Shown: one piece after another, positions 24,858-33,566 of the stretch
Position numbering within the stretch: position 1 is the first letter of the stretch
Layout of the letters: each line of letters begins with the position of its first letter
DNA from: CALJFL01 sp036961205
GTDB lineage: Bacteria; Pseudomonadota; Gammaproteobacteria; Pseudomonadales; Halieaceae
Length of the DNA: 64,000 nucleotides
Assembly: GCA_036961205.1 (NCBI GenBank)
Contig: JBALVI010000001.1
Span: 1,178,001 to 1,242,000, forward strand
Direction: 5' to 3'
Position numbers and translations under genes: made by a program
Notes under the pieces: model-generated
What the model was told of the DNA's origin: nothing
What the model saw: only the letters and a program-made list of their open reading frames with translations
The model's database searches: none

Positions 24858-26777
24858 TTACGGCTTGTACCAGATGGGTGAGGTGTAAGCCCTTTCCTGA
24901 GTGCTGACCGGCGCGCCTTCGGGAATATCGATACCGAACCGGAAGGCATCGTAAGTGGACCAGCGTGGCGTGGGGATTTCCAGAACCCGCGCATAGTAGA
25001 ACGCCTTTTGCGAAGCATCGAAATCCGGATCTGTCCATACCGTGCCCAGTTCTGCGGCGCCTATGGTGTTGGACCAGGTGGCCAGGGCGGCGTTTACCGT
25101 ATTACCCACTGCCGGGAGTTTACCGTTTTCGCCTTGCGTACGACCACCAGACCAGACAATGTCATACACTTTTTCGTGCAACTCACCATCGGCTTGCCAT
25201 CCTTTAATAACCTGAATACGGTCCAGATTTGCTCCCTGTGGATCGCGCAGCGCGTAAATCATAAAGCTTGGCGCGGTTTTCATACGCGCACCTCTTGCCG
25301 GCAGTTCGCTGCCCATGGGGACACCCTTGTTGTAACCGGCAAAAGCTGGCTGACGGTTATTCATATCTGCCAGGGTGAAACTCCAGCCGCCGAACATGCG
25401 CACAGCCATACGGGATCCCGTTGTAGCGTAGGTTTCCTTGCGTTCCATAGCATCAAATATCGCCTCGCGGGTGTTCTCTTTAGCCCATACCGCGGCCAAT
25501 CCCGAGGCTACCTGCTGCCAACCCATGATGGTGCCTTCCTCGGTCTCCATAAACGCATGAGTCATCCGGTCCGGTCCTGGCTCTGCACCGGCATGTTTGC
25601 CGAAGAAGTTATCCTCCTGAGCGGTGGCCAGCGAGGTATGGCTGTCGGTGGAGCCGATCATGCCAAACTGGTAGGGGTTAGTGCCGAATTTTGACTCCAG
25701 CTGCATGCCGCGCTTGAGAGCTTCGCGGGCGTATTCACCGGTTAGCATATCGTTGGTTTTGGCCTCAGAGACATCGAGGTTGCCAATGTCCCAGGTTTCG
25801 TAATCGGCAAACTCATCATTGGGTGACAGAAGAGGGTGAGTTTCACCGTCACCCTTAATCTGGGTCGCTTCATACAGTGGTTCCCATTTCGCACGTTGCT
25901 GGGCCCAGGTCTCGTCCAGTGGCTCGCCGTCGCTTTGCTCAACCATGGGGAACATGATTCCGTTGGATAGATTACCGTTGTGGGCGATGGCGAGCACGTC
26001 ACCCCCGGTTTCTTCCTCGAAATTTTCAAGCCAGGCCCACAGGTCGCGGGGGGTGGTGCTACCCTTTGGCGGTCCAGCGGTGAAGGGCATGATTTTGCCG
26101 CCTACGTCGCCGCCGTCACGGTACACGATTACCCGGTGCATATTATTGCCGCGTACCAGAGAGGTCCATTCGTAGCCAATAAAGGCGGTGAACCGGCCGG
26201 GTTCGTTGTAGCGCTCTGCGGCAGCCACCGTTCTGCTCCAGGCATCTTTAAATGGCTTGGAGTCGGGGTCGTAGGTCAGTGCCGGTGGCAGGTTGCCCTG
26301 AGAAAACATACCTATCAGCTCAAGCGCCACGCCTTCACCCTTGCCCGCCAGAATTCTGTCATACCAGTCTTTGCCAGTGGGGTCTTTGAGAATATGTGGT
26401 GCTCCGGCCATCATGTCTGGAAAGAAGCCCATGCCATCTGAGTGATCTGCCACAACTAAAAAGTCCAGCGGTCGGGACAGGCGAACCGGCCCCGCATGGT
26501 TTGAGTTTACTTGCTCGCCTCTTGCCAGTTTATAGGCCTCATCCAGCCCCAGGCGATTACCAAAAGCACCTGCGTCCATAGAGATATCGGTGTGTAAGTG
26601 CGTATCGCCAAAATAGACGCCGGTGGCAAAATCTCGCCCGGAATAGGGTGAATAAGCGGTGCCGGTGTAGTTGGGTGACAGCAGCTTGTTGCTGGGCGGT
26701 ACCGGTACTTGGGCCTGCGCGAGCTGCGCAACAGAGAGGGCACCGGCAACCAGCAGACTGGCGTGAAGATTTTTCAT
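24858..26777 (-). CDS. DUF3604-family secreted protein
   Basis: A 639-residue protein of the DUF3604 family, which has a PHP-like metal-dependent hydrolase core. Metal-site-like motifs are GDTHLHTDIS near residue 57, VVADHSDGMGF near residue 108, IAHNGNLSNG and IGSTDSHT. A signal peptide ends in AQLAQA. The frame can start at 26822, but ATG 26777 is preferred for the signal peptide and the AAGGA upstream. The substrate is unknown. It converges on the peroxiredoxin gene. Confidence 0.85.
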   Translation of the reverse strand: MKNLHASLLVAGALSVAQLAQAQVPVPPSNKLLSPNYTGTAYSPYSGRDFATGVYFGDTHLHTDISMDAGAFGNRLGLDEAYKLARGEQVNSNHAGPVRLSRPLDFLVVADHSDGMGFFPDMMAGAPHILKDPTGKDWYDRILAGKGEGVALELIGMFSQGNLPPALTYDPDSKPFKDAWSRTVAAAERYNEPGRFTAFIGYEWTSLVRGNNMHRVIVYRDGGDVGGKIMPFTAGPPKGSTTPRDLWAWLENFEEETGGDVLAIAHNGNLSNGIMFPMVEQSDGEPLDETWAQQRAKWEPLYEATQIKGDGETHPLLSPNDEFADYETWDIGNLDVSEAKTNDMLTGEYAREALKRGMQLESKFGTNPYQFGMIGSTDSHTSLATAQEDNFFGKHAGAEPGPDRMTHAFMETEEGTIMGWQQVASGLAAVWAKENTREAIFDAMERKETYATTGSRMAVRMFGGWSFTLADMNNRQPAFAGYNKGVPMGSELPARGARMKTAPSFMIYALRDPQGANLDRIQVIKGWQADGELHEKVYDIVWSGGRTQGENGKLPAVGNTVNAALATWSNTIGAAELGTVWTDPDFDASQKAFYYARVLEIPTPRWSTYDAFRFGIDIPEGAPVSTQERAYTSPIWYKP

Positions 26778-26930
26778 GGAGGAGTTCCTTGTAGTAGTGC
26801 AAGTTGCTGTTTCAATTTCCATACTAGTAGAAAAGCTGTGATTTACAAAATACCAGGGTGCTGCTAAAGGTTGGCCTTGTAAGCTCCAGCCTTGGCCTGT
26901 TTGTACTAAGTCGTTACTACTTAGTGTTGC

Positions 26931-29900
26931 TCAGTGAAAATCGCGTGACTTCACCGCCAGCGATTCCAGTTCATTTGTGTAGTCATAAAGAGCGCCAGCA
27001 ATAATATGGGTGACATTATCCTTGGTTTCGAGAGTGCCCTTGATCAGCAGCAACCGCCCGGTCATCAGTGCCTTTCTGAAATGCTGCTGGGTGCGCTGCC
27101 ATACCACGATATTGCTGTTGCCGGTTTCATCCTCCAGGGTTAGAAACAATACGCCAGATGCGCTGCCCGGCCGTTGCCGGCAAGTTACCAGGCCGGCAAT
27201 TTTGATGAAGCGGTTATTGCCGATATCGGGCAAGTCTGCGTAACGTTTGCATTGATTGAAGGGGTAGCGGTCGCGTAGCAGGCTCATGGGATGTGCTCGC
27301 AGGGTGACACCAGTGGCGCGGTAATCCGCCAATACTTCCTCAGCCACAGCGGGAGCGGGTAGTTGCACTTCGTCATTGAAGTAGCTGGCAGTCTGACGCT
27401 GTTCTTCCTGCAATAAGGGTTTGGGTTGTTCCAGCGCCATAATTTGCCACTGGGATTGATGGCGATGACCACTGAGTGAGGCCAGAGCATCGGCGTCGGC
27501 GAGCGCTTCCATATCGCGCCGGTCCAGCTGCGCGCGCTGCCGCAAATTACTGATCTGGCGAAATGGCGACTGGCGTCGTGCCTCCAGTAAGCGGGTTACG
27601 CCAGCGCGACTCAAGCCTTTAACCAACCGCAAACCCAGACGCATAGGTGGCTGTTGCTGTGACCCGGAACGCGCATCCAATAGTTGGTGATCCCAATCAC
27701 TTTGGTTTACATCGATAGGCAGTACTGCGACACCGTGGCGGCGTGCATCCTGAATTAACTGCGATGGGCTGTAAAACCCCATGGGTTGGCTGTTGAGCAG
27801 GCCGGCGAAAAAGGCCGCCGGGTGATGGCGCTTGAGCCAAGCCGAGATATAGGCCAGCAGTGCAAAACTGGCAGAATGAGACTCCGGAAAACCATAGCCG
27901 CCAAAGCCCTTGATCTGTTCAAACAGGCGGCGGGCAAAATCCTCATCGTAACCGCGTTCAACCATGCCGCTGGTCAGCTTCTGTTCAAAGCTGAGCAGTT
28001 TGCTGTTCTTGCCCCAGCTGGTAATGGCTCGGCGCAGCTGGTCGGCCTCGCCCCCGCTGAAGCCAGCGGCGACCATGGCCAGCCGAATGACCTGCTCCTG
28101 AAAAATGGGTACACCCAAAGTGCGTTCCAGCACCGACTTGATCGCCTCGCTGGGGTAACTTACCGCCTCCAGTCCCTGCCGGCGGCGCAGGTAAGGGTGC
28201 ACCATGTCACCCTGAATAGGCCCTGGTCTAACAATAGCGACTTGAATCACCAGGTCGTAAAAGCGACTGGGTTTCAGGCGCGGTAGCATCGACATTTGCG
28301 CGCGAGATTCGATTTGAAATACCCCAAGTGAATCAGCGGCCTGTAACATTTTATAGGTGGCCTGATCCTCCTTGGGGATATCACTGATGGTCTCAATAGC
28401 GGGTTGATAGCGGTGCACCATCTGCAGGCTTTTGCGAATCGCCGACAGCATGCCCAGGGCGAGAATATCTACCTTCAGTAGCCCCATGGATTCGATATCG
28501 TCCTTATCCCATTGAATCACTGTGCGATCAGCCATGCTGGCATTCTCCACCGGGACCAGCGTGGAGATGGGGCTGCGGGTTATTACAAAGCCCCCCACAT
28601 GTTGTGACAGGTGCCGGGGGAAACCGAGAATCTCCTGTACCAGTTTATAGAACAGTTCGGCCTGCTGGCTGTGACCGGCGACCCCTTGCTCTTCAAATCG
28701 CTTGGCCAGGTCTTTGGTGCGATCCCACCAGGCCAGTGATTTGGCCAGGTCGTCTACAAATACCGGGTCCAGCCCCAGGGCCTTGCCTACGTCGCGCACG
28801 GCGCTGCGTGAGCGATAGGTAATTACCGTGGCAGCAAGGGCGGCGCGGCGGCGGCTGTATTTGCGGTAGATGTACTGAATGACTTCTTCGCGGCGCTCGT
28901 GCTCAAAGTCGACGTCGATATCCGGGGGTTCATCCCGCTCCCTGGAAATAAAACGCTCGAACAAAAGCGATATCTGCTCCGGTGACACCTCGGTAATAAA
29001 CAGGCAATAACACACCACCGAATTGGCCGCCGAACCCCGGCCCTGGCAGAGAATGTCGCGCTCCCGGGCAAAGCGCACAATGTCGTACACCGTTAAAAAA
29101 TAATATTCGTAGTTAAGCTCCTCAATCAGTTGCAGTTCGGTATCAATACGTTTCTGGATTGTTGTTGGTACACCCCGGGGCCAGCGGGTGCGAGTGCCCG
29201 CTGCCACCAGTTCTTTGAGATAGGCGGTAGCGCTGTGGCCCTTGGGTACCACTTCCTCGGGATATTCGTAGCGCAACTCGTCGAGGCTGAAGTTGCATTG
29301 ATCGGCAATAACCAGGGTTTCGGCAAGCAGCGCGGGGGCATAGAGTTGCCCTAGCTTTTTGACAGCACGCAAATGCTGTTGACTGTTGGCCATTCGCCGC
29401 CGGCCCAACTGGCCGATACTGGTGTTGTGCTTAAGGGCGGTGAATACGTCGTGCAGGGGCTTGCGAGCGGCACAGTGCATTAGCACATTACCGCAGGCGA
29501 CCATGGGCAGGTGTAACTCACAGGCCATGTCATAAAGGGCCTGATAGCGTGTTACCTCGTTATTGCCCAGTAGATGGGTGACTCCCAGCCACAGACGCTG
29601 CTTGCACAGCCTTGCCAGTTGCAGGCCATAGGCACGATTGCCATCATTCACTTCGCCGGGCAGCCAGATCAGTAAGCAGCGTTTAAGGTGAAATATTACA
29701 TCGCGAAGGGTAACGCGATACTCCCCCTTGGGGCTTCGCCGTCTGGCCATACTGATCAGCCCCGACAGCTCGCTGTAGGCCTCCCGCGAGGGCACCAGTG
29801 CCACCAGACTGATACCTTCCTCTAGCCGGAGTTCGCTGCCAATAAGTAGCTTAAGCCCAAGCTCCTTGGCCGCCACATGAGCCTTTACTACCCCGGCCAG

Positions 29901-30029
29901 AGAGCATTCGTCGGTAATAGCCAGCGCGCCATAGCCCAGCTCCGCGGCTCGCTCCACCAACTCGTGGGGGTGAGAGGCACCGCGCAGAAAGCTGTAACTG
30001 CTGAGGCAATGAAGTTCGGCGTAGGACAT
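26931..30029 (-). CDS. dnaE2: Error-prone DNA polymerase DnaE2
   Basis: A C-family polymerase (1032 residues) that works with ImuA and ImuB in SOS mutagenesis and translesion synthesis. The PHP domain spans about residues 1-200 (YAELHCLSSYSFLRGASHP). The catalytic palm contains GRGSAANS (330-337) and PDIDVDF (369-375), and the C-terminal OB-fold region is near residues 950-1010. It has its own LexA box 31 nt upstream of the start and is separated from imuB by about 17 kb, unlike the usual imuA-imuB-dnaE2 operon. Confidence 0.95.
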   Translation of the reverse strand: MSYAELHCLSSYSFLRGASHPHELVERAAELGYGALAITDECSLAGVVKAHVAAKELGLKLLIGSELRLEEGISLVALVPSREAYSELSGLISMARRRSPKGEYRVTLRDVIFHLKRCLLIWLPGEVNDGNRAYGLQLARLCKQRLWLGVTHLLGNNEVTRYQALYDMACELHLPMVACGNVLMHCAARKPLHDVFTALKHNTSIGQLGRRRMANSQQHLRAVKKLGQLYAPALLAETLVIADQCNFSLDELRYEYPEEVVPKGHSATAYLKELVAAGTRTRWPRGVPTTIQKRIDTELQLIEELNYEYYFLTVYDIVRFARERDILCQGRGSAANSVVCYCLFITEVSPEQISLLFERFISRERDEPPDIDVDFEHERREEVIQYIYRKYSRRRAALAATVITYRSRSAVRDVGKALGLDPVFVDDLAKSLAWWDRTKDLAKRFEEQGVAGHSQQAELFYKLVQEILGFPRHLSQHVGGFVITRSPISTLVPVENASMADRTVIQWDKDDIESMGLLKVDILALGMLSAIRKSLQMVHRYQPAIETISDIPKEDQATYKMLQAADSLGVFQIESRAQMSMLPRLKPSRFYDLVIQVAIVRPGPIQGDMVHPYLRRRQGLEAVSYPSEAIKSVLERTLGVPIFQEQVIRLAMVAAGFSGGEADQLRRAITSWGKNSKLLSFEQKLTSGMVERGYDEDFARRLFEQIKGFGGYGFPESHSASFALLAYISAWLKRHHPAAFFAGLLNSQPMGFYSPSQLIQDARRHGVAVLPIDVNQSDWDHQLLDARSGSQQQPPMRLGLRLVKGLSRAGVTRLLEARRQSPFRQISNLRQRAQLDRRDMEALADADALASLSGHRHQSQWQIMALEQPKPLLQEEQRQTASYFNDEVQLPAPAVAEEVLADYRATGVTLRAHPMSLLRDRYPFNQCKRYADLPDIGNNRFIKIAGLVTCRQRPGSASGVLFLTLEDETGNSNIVVWQRTQQHFRKALMTGRLLLIKGTLETKDNVTHIIAGALYDYTNELESLAVKSRDFH

Positions 30030-30059
30030 GAGTAATCAGGGTGAAGCATTCCATAATAA

Positions 30060-30075
30060 CTGTATATATATACAG
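30060..30075. promoter_or_regulatory. LexA box (perfect palindrome) at dnaE2
   Basis: CTGTATATATATACAG is a complete match to the E. coli-type LexA consensus CTG-N10-CAG with TA alternation. It lies 31 nt upstream of the dnaE2 start (minus strand) and about 150 nt before the divergent small secreted-protein gene. SOS induction of dnaE2 is strongly expected. Confidence 0.93.
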
Positions 30076-30222
30076 TAGTCTGGTTTGGGCAGAAATCAAG
30101 ACTCAGGCCGCATTTGGTGAATGTATATGCCTGTGTGGGCTACAGGTGGGTGGCTGAATTTGACCGTTTCGCCCATCAAGCGACAGGTATAAATTGGAGT
30201 GATGCACAAGGAGGTGCCCACA

Positions 30223-30519
30223 ATGAAGATATCCCAAGCAATAGTTCACACAGCAACTCACAAAACAACTCACACAGTAATTCATGCAGCAGTACTCGCT
30301 ACAGTCATCGCCAGTGCTTTTATGTCTCCGGTAAGTCAGGCGCAGAAGATCACAGTGGAGGAGTGCCAGAAACTTAAAGACAAAATAGAGCGCTACGACA
30401 ATCAGCGGCGCGCCGGTGGCTCGGGCAAGCAGATGGATGCCTGGAAACGCTCACGCCGTGAAAGCGAGCAGGTGTATAGCAAAAGTGATTGTTGGCGGTA
30501 CGGTCGAAAGTTGAAGTGA
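30223..30519 (+). CDS. Small secreted protein of unknown function
   Basis: A 98-residue protein with a His/Thr-rich signal peptide (cleavage expected after SQAQ, about residue 41) and a charged, Arg/Lys-rich mature part with two cysteines (EECQKL and DCWRYG). The start is ATG 30223, 10 nt after AAGGAGG; the frame extends to 30199 but that start lacks a ribosome site. It is divergent from dnaE2, and the LexA box lies between them. No family was recognised beyond similar short hypotheticals. Confidence 0.65.
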   Translation: MKISQAIVHTATHKTTHTVIHAAVLATVIASAFMSPVSQAQKITVEECQKLKDKIERYDNQRRAGGSGKQMDAWKRSRRESEQVYSKSDCWRYGRKLK

Positions 30520-30543
30520 GTATTCTGCTTTTGGAGATCAAGG

Positions 30544-30777
30544 ATGAGTCCGACGGTATTTCGTGAGCGGGGTTACCGTTTCTATTTCTTCTCCAGAGAG
30601 GAAACTCGAAAACACGTTCATGGCGCTGACGGCGAGGCCAAATTCTGGCTTGAACCCGAGATCGAGCTGGCGAAAAACTACGGGCTATCCGATCAACATT
30701 TAGCTAAAATCGAAGGACTCGTTGAGGAGCACTACGATGAACTCACCCGTGCATGGGACTCCTTCTTCCGGCTCTGA
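30544..30777 (+). CDS. DUF4160-family protein
   Basis: A 77-residue protein with the DUF4160 pattern: MSPTVFRERGYRFYFFSREE, then HVHG and AKFWLEPEIEL. Members usually occur next to a DUF2442 gene and the pair is widely suspected to be a toxin-antitoxin-like or plasmid-borne module. Here the DUF2442 gene overlaps its 3' end by 41 nt. Confidence 0.85.
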   Translation: MSPTVFRERGYRFYFFSREETRKHVHGADGEAKFWLEPEIELAKNYGLSDQHLAKIEGLVEEHYDELTRAWDSFFRL

Positions 30778-30997
30778 GATCACTAACATCTCTGGCCACG
30801 GTCTGTGGTTGCTCTCAAACGACCGGGAATATTTTCTTTCTTATGAAGAGTTTCCGTGGTTCAAGGATGTACCTGTAGGAAAAATTCTTAATATTCAAGA
30901 GCCTACCCCAGGCTACTTCTACTGGCCGGATCTCGATGTAGATCTTAGTATTGACACAATCGAGAATCCAGACCGCTATCCTCTAGCTGCCAAATAA
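30737..30997 (+). CDS. DUF2442-family protein
   Basis: An 86-residue protein with the DUF2442 core (GLWLLSNDREYFLSYEEFPWFKDVP...PTPGYFYWPDLDVDLSIDTI). The start at ATG 30737 lies inside the upstream DUF4160 gene, which supports translational coupling. The pair sits between dnaE2 and the integron integrase remnant, and such pairs are common integron passengers. Confidence 0.85.
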   Translation: MNSPVHGTPSSGSEITNISGHGLWLLSNDREYFLSYEEFPWFKDVPVGKILNIQEPTPGYFYWPDLDVDLSIDTIENPDRYPLAAK

Positions 30998-31034
30998 CGC
31001 GTAACAAGCACATAGAAAGAGATAAGTGTGCAGC

Positions 31035-31250
31035 CTATCCGTCAGCGGGGCTAATTACGCCCATCGCCCATCGCCCATCGCCCATCGCCCCGCGACCGAG
31101 AGCGTGGGTATAAATCTCCGTAGTGCGCACATCATTGTGCCCCAGAAGTTTTTGGATTGTTCTTATATCGTAGCCCTTCTCAAGGAGCCGGGTAGCAAAG
31201 CTGTGCCGGAAGGCAGGCGATTCCTGTGGCACACAATGAATTATGCGCAT
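31035..31250 (-). pseudogene. intI: 5'-truncated integron integrase (intI C-terminal remnant)
   Basis: The frame holds only the catalytic end of a tyrosine recombinase of the IntI type: RHSFATRLLEKGYDIRT, QKLLGHNDVRTTE, then IYTHALGRG with nucleophile Y47. The conserved arginine before HSF (R15) is present but the usual HTL before it is replaced (SPAF), so the break lies at about 31211. The first three quarters, including box I and the IntI-specific insertion, are gone, as is any attI. The natural stop is retained (VISPADG). Orientation is opposite to the plus-strand gene array, as in an intact integron. Confidence 0.88.
31060..31087. repeat. Four tandem 7-bp units within intI remnant
   Basis: CCCATCG is repeated four times without interruption. 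On the coding strand it inserts MGDGRWAMG-like residues between YTHALGRG and VISPADG. Removing three units (21 bp) would leave GRGAMGVISPADG in frame, which resembles typical IntI C-termini. Confidence 0.9.
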
Positions 31251-31281
31251 TGATTACGAAGGGGGGTTAGGAGTACATTGC

Positions 31282-31390
31282 GATAACAAGTTGAAATATT
31301 AGGGAGTTTAGCTTTGAAAAGCAGAGCGGAAAATCTACGACAAAAGCATGCTGCATACATGGACTTTTTCCCTAGAATTAGCTGTTAGGC
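31282..31390 (+). other. attC-like recombination site before the DUF167 unit
   Basis: Begins ATAACAAG at about 31283 and ends with core GTTAGGC at 31384-31390. Internal TATTAGGG and CCCTAGAATTA are partly complementary, as expected for a foldable attC. It lies between the broken intI end and the first array gene. Confidence 0.55.
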
Positions 31391-31398
31391 GCCGTAGC

Positions 31399-31698
31399 AT
31401 GACATCTAAAGTGGGTTCGTTTGACTTACCGACAAAGCTGAAAGTGAAAGTGGTTCCAGGGTCGTCGCAATCTGAAGTATCCGGGTGGCTTGGAGACCTG
31501 CTGAAAGTCCGCGTAGCTGCTCAGCCAGAGAAAGGAAAGGCTAATTCGGCAGTAGTGTCTCTTCTAGCCAAGAGTCTTGGTCTCTCAAAGAAAAACGTCA
31601 GCGTCACATCGGGCAAGACATCTCAGCAAAAAGTTATCGAGGTTCATGGCTTATCAATTGCACAGATTAAGCGTAAGTTGGGTGCCAATGGCGCCTAA
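31399..31698 (+). CDS. DUF167 (YggU) family protein
   Basis: A 99-residue protein with the YggU/DUF167 core (LKVKVVPGSSQSEVSGWLGDLLKVRVAAQPEKGKAN). The function is unknown. The start is ATG 31399, the first one after the attC core; the open frame extends upstream across the core and should not be used. The stop codon lies inside the following attC site. Confidence 0.88.
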   Translation: MTSKVGSFDLPTKLKVKVVPGSSQSEVSGWLGDLLKVRVAAQPEKGKANSAVVSLLAKSLGLSKKNVSVTSGKTSQQKVIEVHGLSIAQIKRKLGANGA

Positions 31699-31752
31699 CA
31701 AGTACAAGCTGATAGGACGGCCTTGCCGCCGCCTCAGTTGTAAGCGTTATGT
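31693..31752 (+). other. attC site (60 bp)
   Basis: Runs from GCCTAACAAG to the core GTTATGT at 31746-31752, with GGACGGCCTTGCCGCCGCC near the centre able to form the hairpin. This is a clear short attC between two single-gene units. Confidence 0.85.
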
Positions 31753-31766
31753 GTTGAGGAGAGGTC

Positions 31767-32159
31767 ATGAATATACCTGAAGGTTTCGGAACAATTTTTC
31801 CATATATCTTTGTCAAAGGCGCGAGTGACTTTAGCGCGTTTTTAGTAGAGGCATTTGGAGCAGTAGAAGAGCTAAGGACAATTCGACCAGACGGCGTCAT
31901 TGCTAATATCCAGATGAAAATTGGCTCTTCGATGTTTATGCTGAGTGAAGCAAGCGAGCAATACCCCGCTATGCCTTCTGCATACTATGTCTATGTAGAG
32001 AATGCAGATTTAGCTATGAACCAGGCAATGATTTCTGGAGCAACTCTGGAAATGGAAGTAGTAGATATGCCTTACGATGATCGACAAGGCGGGGTAAGAG
32101 ACCCCTTTGGCAATATTTGGTGGGTTTCTCAGCGATTAGTCGATGGTCCGTATAAATAA
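31767..32159 (+). CDS. VOC-fold (glyoxalase/bleomycin-resistance-like) protein 1
   Basis: A 130-residue protein of the PhnB/VOC type. The pattern is FVKGASDFSAFLVEAFGA, then MFMLSEAS, and the C-terminal metal-site region GGVRDPFGNIWWVSQ. The substrate is unknown. It is flanked on both sides by attC sites, so it looks like a gene cassette. Confidence 0.85.
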   Translation: MNIPEGFGTIFPYIFVKGASDFSAFLVEAFGAVEELRTIRPDGVIANIQMKIGSSMFMLSEASEQYPAMPSAYYVYVENADLAMNQAMISGATLEMEVVDMPYDDRQGGVRDPFGNIWWVSQRLVDGPYK

Positions 32160-32170
32160 TGATGCATACA

Positions 32171-32250
32171 CATAACAAGTGGCGGCAATACGCACACTGC
32201 GCGCGCCGGACTCAGCACTGTGTGGTGCGCCGTTGCGCCAGGCGTTATGT
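32171..32250 (+). other. attC site (80 bp)
   Basis: From CATAACAAG at 32171 to core GTTATGT at 32244-32250. GGCGGCAATACGC and GCGCCGTTGCGCC give a foldable middle. Confidence 0.8.
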
Positions 32251-32337
32251 GTCACAAACAGGTATTTGAAAAATACTATGCGTGTTGTAGGCATCACTTA
32301 GATAAAGAGTCTTGGGGCTCACTTCGAGGAAAACACA

Positions 32338-32790
32338 ATGATAGTAGGTCTGCACCATGTCGCAATAAGCGTGAACGATTTTGATAAAGCACTTAAATTT
32401 TATACCCAAGGTCTAGGCTTTGAGGTGGTCCAGCAAAGCGAGTTTGATAACGATGAAGCTGCCAATCAGGCTATCGGTCTCGATGCTATAAAGGCAAAAA
32501 TGGCGATGTTAAAAACGTCCAATGCCTTCGTGGAACTGTGGCAGTACAGTAATCCTCCGCCAGAAGATTTACGCTCCAGACCTTGTGACTATGGTTACCC
32601 CCATCTTGCTTTACAGGTTGACGATATACAGATGGAATATGAAAGGCTGAAGACCCACGGGATGGTATTCGTCGGCGAGGTTGTCCATTTTGGTGATAGC
32701 GCCTCAGCTATTTACGGACGTGACCCCTGTGGCAATGTCATAGAACTCTATGAAATAAAAGTCGCGGAAATGGCACAGATAGCGCGGTAG
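32338..32790 (+). CDS. VOC-fold (glyoxalase-like) protein 2
   Basis: A 150-residue VOC protein: LHHVAISVNDFDKALKFYTQGLGFEVV at the start, HLALQVDDIQ in the middle and GRDPCGNVIELYE at the end, with the H/E metal-ligand pattern of glyoxalase I-like proteins. The ligand is unknown. Second of three VOC genes between 31 and 44 kb. Confidence 0.88.
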   Translation: MIVGLHHVAISVNDFDKALKFYTQGLGFEVVQQSEFDNDEAANQAIGLDAIKAKMAMLKTSNAFVELWQYSNPPPEDLRSRPCDYGYPHLALQVDDIQMEYERLKTHGMVFVGEVVHFGDSASAIYGRDPCGNVIELYEIKVAEMAQIAR

Positions 32791-32798
32791 GAAATAGG

Positions 32799-32909
32799 TA
32801 AACTGATGGCAGCTGAAGGCGACGCGGCTGCGTGCGCATTGATCGGCTGCGACTATGCAGCGTAAAGCATGGCGTCGTCAACATACTGCGTATTTACCAG
32901 GCGTTACCC
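32799..32909 (+). other. Probable attC-like site
   Basis: Ends with GGCGTTACCC (core GTTACCC at 32903-32909). The left end is poorly conserved (GGTAAACTGATGG). Internal GCGGCTGCG and CGGCTGCGAC may fold. Confidence 0.45.
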
Positions 32910-32928
32910 GAGTGGAGATAAATTCAAC

Positions 32929-33435
32929 ATGGTCGCAATATTTTCGTTCAAGTGCTCCTCCTGCGGGGAAATTCATGAAGGTTCCCCAAGCTTCAGTTTT
33001 AAAGCACCAGACCCGTATCTTGAACAATCGGATCAAATCCGGGAAGCTGGAAAACTTGGTACAGATTTGTGCGAATTTGAAGATGAAGATGGCTTGCATT
33101 ACTTTGTGCGCGTTGTTTTAGAGATACCGATACACGGCGCTAATGATCCGTTTCTATGGGGTGTGTGGGTTTCCCTTAGTGAAGAGAGCTTTGAGCACTA
33201 CGTGGAGAACTACGATGAGCCAATAGAGGGTGATATATACTTTGGCTGGTTCTGCAATTCTCTGCCGTACTATCAGAATACATATGCACTTGCGACAGAT
33301 GTTCGTCCCCGCCCAAAAGGGGATCGACCCTATCTTGCCATTCTTGAGGCTGAGCATGAGCTCTACAAGGACTATGTGGACGGTATCGACATTGAAAAAG
33401 CTGGGAAAATTGCAGAACTGTGCATACACGGTTAG
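32929..33435 (+). CDS. DUF2199-family protein
   Basis: A 168-residue protein starting at ATG 32929, beyond the attC core. The start MVAIFSFKCSSCGEIHEGSPSFSFKAPD is the DUF2199 signature, with a Cys pair that suggests a zinc ribbon. The function is unknown. DUF2199 genes are frequent in mobile and integron contexts. Confidence 0.85.
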   Translation: MVAIFSFKCSSCGEIHEGSPSFSFKAPDPYLEQSDQIREAGKLGTDLCEFEDEDGLHYFVRVVLEIPIHGANDPFLWGVWVSLSEESFEHYVENYDEPIEGDIYFGWFCNSLPYYQNTYALATDVRPRPKGDRPYLAILEAEHELYKDYVDGIDIEKAGKIAELCIHG

Positions 33436-33448
33436 AAAGAGCGCATAG

Positions 33449-33559
33449 ATGGTGCACACAGAATTTCTTAATAGGCTCGGTCAGGTGGTATTGGCACTGT
33501 TACCACGGCTACTAACACCTGTACTTGGATATTTTTTTGGCTACTTGCTTTCGCGTTAA
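33449..33559 (+). CDS. Possible 36-residue hydrophobic peptide gene
   Basis: ATG 33449 to TAA 33557-33559 encodes 36 residues, mostly hydrophobic (LGQVVLALLPRLLTPVLGYFF), a possible single membrane helix. The stop lies within GCGTTAAGG, an attC-like core (GTTAAGG 33555-33561), as is typical for cassette genes. The ribosome-binding site is weak. Confidence 0.4.
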   Translation: MVHTEFLNRLGQVVLALLPRLLTPVLGYFFGYLLSR

Positions 33560-33566
33560 GGAATTT

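Noticed and set aside
31060..31087. CRISPR-like tandem repeat
   Set aside because: Units are 7 bp with no spacers, so it is a microsatellite-like repeat inside the integrase tail.
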